NCBI GenBank assembly: GCA_025356915.1
Contig: JANXQG010000177.1
Coordinates: forward strand, 1-8,650
DNA from: Planctomycetota bacterium
GTDB lineage: Bacteria > Planctomycetota > Planctomycetia > Pirellulales > Thermoguttaceae
Reading direction: 5' to 3'
DNA length: 8,650 nucleotides
Shown: one piece after another, positions 1-5,906 of the stretch
How positions within the stretch are numbered: position 1 is the first letter of the stretch
Layout of the letters: every line of letters starts with the position of its first letter
Notes under the pieces: generated by a model
Told to the model about the DNA's origin: nothing
The model's database searches: none
What the model saw: only the letters and a program-made list of their open reading frames with translations
Translations under genes and position numbers: made by a program

Positions 1-2124
1 CTGGACCGGCCGACCTCGGGCCAGTACTGGTTCGATGGACAAGAAATGAGCGGTTTGTCACCAAACCAGCGCGCCCTGGTCCGTACGCAGAAGCTTGGAT
101 TTGTGTTTCAGAGTTTCAATCTCCTGCCCCGAACTACGGCCCTCCAAAACGTGCTTCTTCCGCTGGACTATTCCCCCCAACGGGTTGCGTCTGAGGACGC
201 TCGCCAGTTGGCTAAAGCCATGTTGAATCGTGTAGGACTGGCCGATCGCACGGACCACGAGCCTTCGCAGTTGTCGGGCGGACAACAGCAACGGGTGGCG
301 ATCGCCCGCTCGCTGGTGAACCGACCTCTGCTCATACTGGCCGACGAGCCAACAGGCAACCTCGATTCGCATGCAGGTGCCGAAATTCTGCGGATGTTCC
401 AGCAACTCAATGCCGAAGGAAGCACGGTAGTCCTCGTGACTCACGATCAAAACGTCGCGGCCTACGCCCACCGCACAATCCACATTCACGACGGGCAAAT
501 CGTAGTTGATGAAGCCGATGATGAGCCGTCCAAGGACGGAAAAAGAGAATCGCGGGATCGCAAACCACGACTTCCGCATGCTGCGGGCCGGGGCGAGGCG
601 GAACTCGTGGGGGAAGCCGATGTTGCCGTTATGGCTGAGCAAGTGAGCGTCGCCACGATTGCAGAGCCGGCTGCCCTGCAATCCACGGCAGATGTCCCGT
701 TCCGCCGCAGCTCTCCGCACGGCGAGACCTCGCGGAAACCACCCGGCCGGAGTTTGCCAGCCATTCCGCGAACCTTCCGCACGGCCTGGAAGGCCCTGCG
801 GCGGAACAAGACGCGCACGGTCTTGACGGCCTTGGGTGTGATCATCGGCGTGGGGGCAGTAATTGCCATGATGGAGATTGGTGAGGGCTCGAAGTTCGCC
901 ATCCAAAAGACGATGGCTAGCATGGGGGCCCACACGGTCATGATCCATGCTGGCGAGGCCACGAGCGGTGGCGTGAGCCTTGGCGAGGGGAGCGCGGTGA
1001 CGCTTTCCCCACAGGACGCTGATGAAATCCTCAACCAGTGTCCGTCGGTCGCCGCGGTTGCGCCTCTGGTGCGGGCTCGGGCGCAGGTCATCTATGGAAA
1101 TCGCAATTGGAACCCGTCTCAAATCAGTGGCACGACGCCGTCGTTCTTGACGGTTCGCGACTGGCAGGAGTTTTCCGCTGGGCACATGTTCACCGAGCAC
1201 GACGTGCGCACTGTGAGCAAGGTCTGCGTGGTCGGCGAGACCCTCCGTCGCGAACTCTTCCAGGATGAATCGCCGATCGGCAAGCCGATTCGTATTCAAA
1301 ATGTTCCCTTCGTGGTAATTGGTGTGTTGAGCCGCAAGGGAGCGAACATGATGGGCATGGACCAAGACGACATCGTCCTGGCTCCTTGGACGACGATCAA
1401 GTATCGCGTGAACGGCAGTTCGATGGCCACCAACAGTCCGGTTGCTGCGGGAGACACAACCATCCGAGTCAACACCTTGAGCAAACTTTACCCAGGTTCC
1501 TCTCCACTGTATTCCTCCCGTTCGGCAGCCCAGTTGGCCAATACTCCGCAACTGATCCGCTTTGCCAACGTGGACCACATGTATGCGAAGGCTGTTTCCA
1601 GCGAGGATGTTGTGAAGGCGATGGACCAAATCACGGTTCTCTTGCGCGAGCGGCACCAGATCGGTGCCGGCGAGGTGGACGATTTCCGCGTCACGGACAT
1701 GGCTGAGGTAAGCAAGGCCATGTACGCCACATCGGAGTCGATGGGTATTTTGCTCTTGGTGGTCGCGCTTGTCTCGTTGCTCGTTGGCGGGGTGGGAATT
1801 ATGAATATCATGCTGGTGTCCGTGACCGAGCGGACACGAGAAATCGGTCTGCGGATGGCAGTCGGTGCTAGGAACTATCACATTCTGTTGCAGTTCCTGG
1901 TCGAGGCATTGGCCCTCTGCTTGTGTGGCGGGGCACTGGGAATCTGCTTGGGCCGGGGAACGTCGATCGTGGTGCGATCCGTCATGCATTGGCCCACGGA
2001 GCCATCGCTGTTCGCGATTATTGCAGCCGTGGCCGTCTCGGCCACGGTGGGGATCGTCTTCGGTTTCTTTCCCGCTTTGAAGGCATCACGGCTAGACCCG
2101 ATTGAAGCCCTCAGGTATGAATAG
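1..2124 (+). CDS. MacB-type ABC transporter, fused ATPase-permease (5' partial)
   Basis: Inner-membrane ABC exporter subunit of the MacB/LolCDE mechanotransmission type; MacB relatives drive export of antibiotics, lipoproteins or peptides with a MacA-like adaptor and an outer-membrane channel. The frame is open from base 1 (LDRPTSGQYWFDGQ), so the ATG at 46 is internal and the true start and Walker A lie to the left. Visible in order: Q-loop FVFQSFNLLP; signature LSGGQQQ (271-291); Walker B with DEPTGNLDS (D at 343); H-loop VTHD (His at 442). A charged, Pro/Ala-rich linker of about 85 residues follows (514-770). The permease has TM1 after ALRRNKTRT (about 820-880), a large periplasmic MacB_PCD domain (GMDQDDIVLAPWTT near 1357), and three C-terminal helices of an FtsX domain (about 1743-1818, 1882-1962, 2008-2085) with ERTREIGLRMAVGAR and the terminal LDPIEALRYE. 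The linker is longer than usual. No adaptor gene is in view. The family is certain; the substrate is unknown. Confidence 0.95.
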   Translation: MDRPTSGQYWFDGQEMSGLSPNQRALVRTQKLGFVFQSFNLLPRTTALQNVLLPLDYSPQRVASEDARQLAKAMLNRVGLADRTDHEPSQLSGGQQQRVAIARSLVNRPLLILADEPTGNLDSHAGAEILRMFQQLNAEGSTVVLVTHDQNVAAYAHRTIHIHDGQIVVDEADDEPSKDGKRESRDRKPRLPHAAGRGEAELVGEADVAVMAEQVSVATIAEPAALQSTADVPFRRSSPHGETSRKPPGRSLPAIPRTFRTAWKALRRNKTRTVLTALGVIIGVGAVIAMMEIGEGSKFAIQKTMASMGAHTVMIHAGEATSGGVSLGEGSAVTLSPQDADEILNQCPSVAAVAPLVRARAQVIYGNRNWNPSQISGTTPSFLTVRDWQEFSAGHMFTEHDVRTVSKVCVVGETLRRELFQDESPIGKPIRIQNVPFVVIGVLSRKGANMMGMDQDDIVLAPWTTIKYRVNGSSMATNSPVAAGDTTIRVNTLSKLYPGSSPLYSSRSAAQLANTPQLIRFANVDHMYAKAVSSEDVVKAMDQITVLLRERHQIGAGEVDDFRVTDMAEVSKAMYATSESMGILLLVVALVSLLVGGVGIMNIMLVSVTERTREIGLRMAVGARNYHILLQFLVEALALCLCGGALGICLGRGTSIVVRSVMHWPTEPSLFAIIAAVAVSATVGIVFGFFPALKASRLDPIEALRYE

Positions 2125-2168
2125 AGGAGAATGCCAAGCCCCGTAGCGAGGCTGAGAGGAAGCCGCAC

Positions 2169-2813
2169 TTACATCAGAGCCGCGATCGCACTCTGGTATC
2201 CCCCGGCCGTCTCCTGTGCATTGGTGATCGTTATATTCAGATCTCGTAGCAAGCCATCGTCGAGTGAGTAAATCCAGCCGTGGACAGCCAACTCCCGCTC
2301 GCGCTGCCACGCGTCTTGGACGATCGTCGTTTGGCAGACGTTCAGCACTTGCTCGATTACGTTCAATTCACAAAGCCGGCGGCCAGCGGCCGAGGTGCAA
2401 CTCAATGAGTTCAAGTGGGTTTCGTGCTTTTGGTAGATGTCCTGGATGTGACGCAGCCAGTTATCGATCAACCCAAGGCGGTCTCGCCGCAGCGCGGCCA
2501 AAATGCCGCCGCATCCGTAATGGCCACAAACGATGATGTGTTGGACCTTCAGCACGTCGACGGCGAATTGCATCACGCTAAGGCAGTTTAGATCCGTATG
2601 TACCACGAGGTTCGCCACGTTGCGATGCACGAACAACTCGCCCGGCAGAAGGCCAACAATCTCGTTTGCCGGCACGCGACTGTCAGCACACCCGATCCAG
2701 AGATAATTCGGCGATTGCTGCCGAGAAAGCTCGCGAAAGAAATCCGGAGTTCTCTGTAGAATTCGGTCAGCCCAAGCTCGGTTGTTATCAAAAAGATGGT
2801 GGAGCGTTCGCAT
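2169..2813 (-). CDS. can: Beta-class carbonic anhydrase
   Basis: Interconverts CO2 and bicarbonate in the cytoplasm using zinc. The 214-residue product is the usual length for the bacterial beta class. It contains WIGCADSRVPANE and VCGHYGCGG, giving zinc ligands Cys42, His98 and Cys101 with the Asp44-Arg46 dyad, the same numbering as E. coli Can. Trp39, Arg64 (HRNVAN) and Tyr182 (HGWIYSLDDG) match the residues that form the non-catalytic bicarbonate pocket of allosteric type II enzymes, so bicarbonate- and pH-dependent control is plausible; that is inferred from the family. The gene is transcribed toward the MacB-like gene, with 44 bp between the two stop codons and no obvious terminator hairpin. 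The ATG at 2813 is preceded by only weak purine-rich sequence, but the family N-terminus (LFDNNRAWA) begins right there, so the start is well supported. Confidence 0.95.
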   Translation of the reverse strand: MRTLHHLFDNNRAWADRILQRTPDFFRELSRQQSPNYLWIGCADSRVPANEIVGLLPGELFVHRNVANLVVHTDLNCLSVMQFAVDVLKVQHIIVCGHYGCGGILAALRRDRLGLIDNWLRHIQDIYQKHETHLNSLSCTSAAGRRLCELNVIEQVLNVCQTTIVQDAWQRERELAVHGWIYSLDDGLLRDLNITITNAQETAGGYQSAIAALM

Positions 2814-2863
2814 GAGGCGGATTTCCCCGTCGCAAAAACGTTTCTAAGGATAAATATCCAGTT

Positions 2864-2892
2864 AAAATAGACGCTTTGCCACACACACGCAA
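2864..2892 (-). promoter_or_regulatory. Candidate sigma70-like promoter for the carbonic anhydrase gene
   Basis: On the minus strand, TTGCGT (2892-2887) and TATTTT (2869-2864) are separated by 17 bp and lie about 50 bp upstream of the carbonic anhydrase ATG. Both boxes are poor matches to consensus (3/6 and 4/6), so only their position and spacing support this call. Confidence 0.25.
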
Positions 2893-2901
2893 TCCCTGTT
2901 A

Positions 2902-2907
2902 TATAAT
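2902..2907 (+). promoter_or_regulatory. Perfect TATAAT -10-like box, plus strand
   Basis: TATAAT occurs once in the intergenic region, facing the pseudopilin gene. TTGCCA at 2876-2881 would be its -35 box, but the spacer is 20 bp, longer than ideal. If used, it would give a leader of about 340 nt that includes the whole fold-back repeat. AT-rich chance occurrence is a real alternative. Confidence 0.25.
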
Positions 2908-2947
2908 ACGCGGCCAATGCGCCACATGACTATTGGATGTTTCGGCA

Positions 2948-2973
2948 CCGCCTGGGGCGATCGGCCCCAGCGG
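2948..2973. repeat. Short GC-rich hairpin beside the fold-back repeat
   Basis: CTGGGGC (2952-2958) and GCCCCAG (2964-2970) are perfect complements around the 5-nt loop GATCG. Allowing a one-base bulge extends the stem to 2948-2973. No T-run follows on either strand, so it does not look like an intrinsic terminator. It lies 16 bp left of the 2990-3107 fold-back and may belong to the same repeat unit. Confidence 0.6.
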
Positions 2974-2989
2974 ATCGGGGCTTCGACCA

Positions 2990-3107
2990 GGAGAACTGCA
3001 AAGTCCGGGGTCCGGTCCATTTTTCGGCGAGAACGGATGAAATTCACCCCAGATCCTTGCCCGAAAACATCGACCTGACCCCTTCGCGTTGGATTTTGCA
3101 GTTCTCC
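2990..3107. repeat. Imperfect palindromic (fold-back) repeat, 118 bp
   Basis: Left arm 2990-3027 and right arm 3061-3107 are imperfect reverse complements. The outer 17 bp (GGAGAACTGCAAAGTCC against the complement of GGATTTTGCAGTTCTCC) match at 16 of 17. The inner blocks GGGGTCCGGTCCATTTTTCGG and GGGGTCAGGTCGATGTTTTCGG match with two substitutions and one gap. The right arm has 8 extra bases (AACGCGAA) between blocks, and a 33-nt centre (3028-3060) forms the loop. Flanking GACC/GGTC extends the pairing slightly after a one-base bulge. No credible protein is encoded. The form is that of a small non-autonomous element or REP-type intergenic repeat. A Y1-type transposase remnant occurs elsewhere in the window, but a link between the two is inference. 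Confidence 0.75.
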
Positions 3108-3110
3108 GGT

Positions 3111-3123
3111 CTTCGTACCGAAG
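3111..3123. repeat. Small hairpin at the right edge of the fold-back repeat
   Basis: CTTCG (3111-3115) and CGAAG (3119-3123) are perfect complements around a 3-nt loop, starting four bases outside the fold-back arm. It is short enough to arise by chance; it is listed because it mirrors the hairpin on the other side. From 3124 to 3243 I see nothing else recognisable. Confidence 0.4.
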
Positions 3124-3243
3124 GCTTGATTTCTCCGCAGGAATTTGCAACAATAATAGACTAGACGGAGGATAGTCAACGCGGCTTGCGGAGTTCTTGG
3201 GCTGCTCGACGCGGATTTGTTCGCCTTGGAGCCCTAGAGGGTC

Positions 3244-3250
3244 AAAGGAG
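3244..3250 (+). promoter_or_regulatory. Ribosome-binding site deciding the pseudopilin start
   Basis: AAAGGAG lies 7 nt before the ATG at 3258. It favours this ATG over an in-frame TTG at 3186, which has no such site and would add 24 residues ahead of the prepilin leader. Confidence 0.8.
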
Positions 3251-3257
3251 TCGGGTT

Positions 3258-4214
3258 ATGGGACGGAAGAAGAGAGTGTGTCGAGTTGGACTGGTTCGCC
3301 CGGCTTTTACGCTGGTCGAGTTGTTGGTGGTCATCACCATCATAGGCATGCTGTTGGCATTGCTAATTCCGGTGGTTTCCTCAGCGAGGGAACATGGCCG
3401 GCGGGCTCAGTGTATCAGCAATCAGAAGCAATTAGGCTTCGCACTGCTGCGCTACGAAGGTTCACAAAAGTCGTTTCCCGGCTGGCAAAATTTGGTACCC
3501 ACAACTACGGTCTCGTCGTTTGGGGCAACCGTCTCGTGGCTGACGATGTTACTGCCGCACTTGGAACAGAACGACTTGTGGCAGAAAATTAAGACCAACG
3601 TCCCGGTCAAAGGGACTTTCTTGAGGCTGCTCATCTGTCCCAGCGATGTACCCGACACCATAATGGGCTTGGGACCCAGCTCCTACATTGCCAACGGGCT
3701 AGTCCTGCGAGATGCGCTACCCCCTCTTCCGTGGACACAAGGAGTGCCCTTGCCGCCGCTAACCTTGGCTCCGCTAACTGTGGATTATATTTCCAGTGCG
3801 GACGGCACCGCAAACACCTTACTGCTGGGTGAAAACACCCGCAATCCTCCCCCCGATGCAGTTGCAGCAAAAGCGTCGCCAAAGGCTCACAACTGGTACG
3901 ATGTTAGCACCCGAATCTATCAGACCTTTGGCCTCAATGTCACGGGAAGTGGCTATTCGTCGGCCCTGAAGACTTTTGCAGCGGCCTACTACCCTCAAAC
4001 GGGTTATACTAACCCAATGACCGCAAATATCAATTCTGCCCACCGTGGCGGAGCGGTCGTGGGATTCTGCGACGGACACGTCCAATTCCTGCGAGATGAT
4101 GTGGGCTTGAATTTTGTTACTGGCAGCAATTCGGTTACGGTTTACGAACTCTTGGTGACTCCCGATGGCAGTAAAGTCAGCGGCGAGCCTCCAGCCGATG
4201 AGAGCCAGTGGTAA
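3258..4214 (+). CDS. DUF1559 prepilin-like (pseudopilin) protein
   Basis: Envelope protein of the planctomycete DUF1559 family, made with a type IV prepilin-like leader; the exact role of the family is not established. The 318-residue product begins with 16 basic residues, then AFTLVELLVV: a prepilin peptidase site with cleavage before Phe17, Glu at mature position +5 (Glu21) and a hydrophobic helix to about residue 40. Alanine replaces the more common glycine at -1. Family marks follow: NQKQLGFALLRYE, ICPSD, a DGTANTLLLGEN block near 3799-3836, and near the C-terminus an H-x-G-G...F-C-D-G-H-V motif (4039-4083). The start is set by the AAAGGAG site at 3244. The GH5 gene begins 40 bp after the stop, so the two are probably co-transcribed. 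A role as a minor pseudopilin of a secretion or adhesion apparatus is inference. Confidence 0.92.
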   Translation: MGRKKRVCRVGLVRPAFTLVELLVVITIIGMLLALLIPVVSSAREHGRRAQCISNQKQLGFALLRYEGSQKSFPGWQNLVPTTTVSSFGATVSWLTMLLPHLEQNDLWQKIKTNVPVKGTFLRLLICPSDVPDTIMGLGPSSYIANGLVLRDALPPLPWTQGVPLPPLTLAPLTVDYISSADGTANTLLLGENTRNPPPDAVAAKASPKAHNWYDVSTRIYQTFGLNVTGSGYSSALKTFAAAYYPQTGYTNPMTANINSAHRGGAVVGFCDGHVQFLRDDVGLNFVTGSNSVTVYELLVTPDGSKVSGEPPADESQW

Positions 4215-4241
4215 CTAGAAGTGATTGCTATCCACTCGTCT

Positions 4242-4246
4242 AGGGG
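4242..4246 (+). promoter_or_regulatory. Ribosome-binding site deciding the GH5 start
   Basis: AGGGG followed by AAAA lies 8 nt before the ATG at 4255. This start places the signal peptide directly at the N-terminus, so it is preferred to the in-frame TTG at 4225. Confidence 0.65.
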
Positions 4247-4254
4247 AAAACGTC

Positions 4255-5814
4255 ATGCTTATCTCCTGTCAACCGAATCCCGCCCGGCGGCAACTTGCCG
4301 CAGTGTTGTGTGTCCTGGCACTGCTTGCTCCGCAAGCTGACGCTGCGGAAAAGGCGACTCCAGGGCGCCTGCTCGTCGATTTCGAGGGTCTTGCTGCCAT
4401 TCATATCGCACCTTCGGAGTCGGTAGCCAAAATCATTTCCACGAGCGGCAACCACGCCTTGCAGATCACGACCAAGGCCGAGGCGGCCTATCCGAGCGTG
4501 CTGGTGGTGCCGCAAGCCGGCAAGTGGGATCTTAACGGGTTTGAGGGCGTTGAGATGGATGTTGTCAATCCTCAGGATTTTGAAGTCCGCGTCCTGCTGG
4601 CGATCAATAACCCCGGCTCAGACGGAACGCATCATTGCAACGTCGCGTCGGCCACTATCAAGGCCCACGGCAAGGGAAAGGTTTCTGTGCCCTTCGGAAA
4701 CTGGCACGGCAGCACCGGCCATGACCTCGACCTGAAAAATATTGTCTCTCTGAGCGTGCTGTTGGACCGTCCTGGTAAATCCCATACGTTTCTGGTCGAT
4801 AACCTTCGCGCAGTGCGGTTCGACAGCCGTGGTCTGGACTCAATTCTTGCCGATCCATATTTCAAGCAACTTAAGGCGGGCATGGGCCGCGGCGTGAATC
4901 TTGGCAACGCGCTGGATGCGCCCAACGAGGGCGAATGGGGCGTGACGCTCAAGGAAGAGTATTTCACGAAGATCAAGCAAGCTGGCTTTGACTCGGTGCG
5001 CATCCCCGTTCGTTGGTCGAACCATGCTGGCCATGCGGCCCCTTACGCGATCGATGCGAAATTCCTCGCCAGGGTCGATTGGGCCGTCGGCCATGCCCTC
5101 AAAAATCGGCTCATCCCCGTGCTAAACATGCACCATTACGAGGAAATCTTCCAATATCCCGACGCGCATCGTCGTCGCTATCTGGCCCTCTGGCAGCAGA
5201 TCGCCGAACACTACCAATCGTATCCGCCGGCCCTGATTTTTGAGTTGCTGAACGAACCGCACGATAAGCTGAACTCGGATAAGTGGAACCCAATGCTGGC
5301 CGAGGCGATCCAGATCGTGCGGCGCACCAATCCCACTCGCGAGATCGTCGTCGGCCCGACCGGCTGGAACAGCATCAACGACCTCGATAGCCTAGAACTG
5401 CCCGAGAAGGATCGCCACTTGATCGTCACGGTCCATTACTATAATCCGTTCCAGTTCACGCACCAGGGCGCGGGTTGGGCTGGACCGGAGGCCCAGCGCT
5501 GGCTTGGCACCCATTGGACCGGCACGCCCAGCGAGCGGAAAGCCATTTTGAAAGACTTTGATAAGGCGATCGCGTGGGCCGTCGAGCATCGCCGGCCGAT
5601 TTACCTGGGCGAATTTGGTGCCTACAGCAAGGCCGACATCGAATCGCGTGCTCGCTGGACACGATTCGTTGTCCAGTCGGCCTTGGAGAGGAAGATGAGT
5701 TTTGCCTACTGGGAGTTCTGCGCCGGTTTCGGCGTCTACGATCCACAACGCAACGCCTGGTTCGATCCGTTGAAAGATGCCCTCATGGGGGCTAAAACAG
5801 CAAAGGAGAATTAA
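4255..5814 (+). CDS. Secreted glycoside hydrolase family 5 (cellulase-like) with N-terminal accessory module
   Basis: Retaining endo-glycosidase of the GH5 TIM-barrel family (cellulase, mannanase and related activities), predicted to be exported. The 519-residue product starts with a Sec signal peptide (basic PARRQ, hydrophobic LAAVLCVLALLA, likely cleavage after APQADA, near residue 29). Residues about 35-190 form a beta-rich module (LLVDFEG at the start, FLVDNLRAVRF at the end) resembling galactose-binding or CBM-type domains. The GH5 barrel runs from about residue 205 (GRGVNLGNALDAP) to 510, with VRIPVRW, NMHHYEE, acid/base Glu334 in LLNEP, VHYYNPF, nucleophile Glu453 in YLGEFGAYS, and the conserved Trp in FAYWEF. 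All key residues are present, so it should be active; substrate cannot be read from the sequence. It lies downstream of the pseudopilin gene and upstream of an oxidoreductase, which suggests polysaccharide use. Confidence 0.93.
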   Translation: MLISCQPNPARRQLAAVLCVLALLAPQADAAEKATPGRLLVDFEGLAAIHIAPSESVAKIISTSGNHALQITTKAEAAYPSVLVVPQAGKWDLNGFEGVEMDVVNPQDFEVRVLLAINNPGSDGTHHCNVASATIKAHGKGKVSVPFGNWHGSTGHDLDLKNIVSLSVLLDRPGKSHTFLVDNLRAVRFDSRGLDSILADPYFKQLKAGMGRGVNLGNALDAPNEGEWGVTLKEEYFTKIKQAGFDSVRIPVRWSNHAGHAAPYAIDAKFLARVDWAVGHALKNRLIPVLNMHHYEEIFQYPDAHRRRYLALWQQIAEHYQSYPPALIFELLNEPHDKLNSDKWNPMLAEAIQIVRRTNPTREIVVGPTGWNSINDLDSLELPEKDRHLIVTVHYYNPFQFTHQGAGWAGPEAQRWLGTHWTGTPSERKAILKDFDKAIAWAVEHRRPIYLGEFGAYSKADIESRARWTRFVVQSALERKMSFAYWEFCAGFGVYDPQRNAWFDPLKDALMGAKTAKEN

Positions 5815-5831
5815 CGCTTCGAGAGCCGTAA

Positions 5832-5864
5832 GGTGGGACGAGCGCAGCGAGCGTCACCATTTTC
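5832..5864 (+). repeat. Imperfect hairpin followed by a T-run after the GH5 gene
   Basis: GGTG..ACG (5832-5840, with a 2-base GG bulge) can pair with CGTCACC (5852-5858) around an 11-nt loop containing GAGCG-CA-GCGAG. ATTTT follows, so a weak intrinsic terminator is possible. The sequence also resembles the short palindromic intergenic repeats common in large planctomycete genomes. I cannot distinguish these two readings. Confidence 0.4.
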
Positions 5865-5866
5865 CC

Positions 5867-5900
5867 CCTAACTCCTAACTCCTAACTCCTAACTCCTAAT
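5867..5900 (+). repeat. Tandem CCTAACT heptamer array, 4.9 copies
   Basis: Four perfect copies of CCTAACT (5867-5894) are followed by a partial CCTAAT, ending 6 nt before the oxidoreductase ATG. The array occupies the space where a ribosome-binding site would be. The transcript repeats CUCCU, which is like the anti-Shine-Dalgarno end of 16S rRNA and could pair with AAAGGAG at 5802-5808 at the end of the GH5 gene. A regulatory role is inference; simple slipped-strand expansion would also explain it. Confidence 0.85.
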
Positions 5901-5906
5901 ACCATA

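Noticed and set aside
58..1989. 643-codon open frame antisense to the MacB-like gene
   Set aside because: It is a mirror of a GC-rich coding strand. Its product has no recognisable domain, and the sense frame has every expected ABC motif.
2952..2970. Intrinsic terminator for the carbonic anhydrase or pseudopilin gene
   Set aside because: There is no T-run on either side in either direction, and it lies upstream of both genes rather than at a 3' end.
2862..3179. Overlapping minus- and plus-strand open frames across the intergenic region
   Set aside because: They run through the fold-back repeat, show no conserved domain and have no convincing ribosome-binding sites; I read them as translated repeat sequence.
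3186..3257. Longer pseudopilin starting at TTG 3186
   Set aside because: The ATG at 3258 has AAAGGAG at good spacing and gives a normal-length prepilin leader; the longer form would place 40 residues before the cleavage site.
5867..5900. CRISPR array
   Set aside because: The unit is a 7-bp direct tandem repeat with no spacers.
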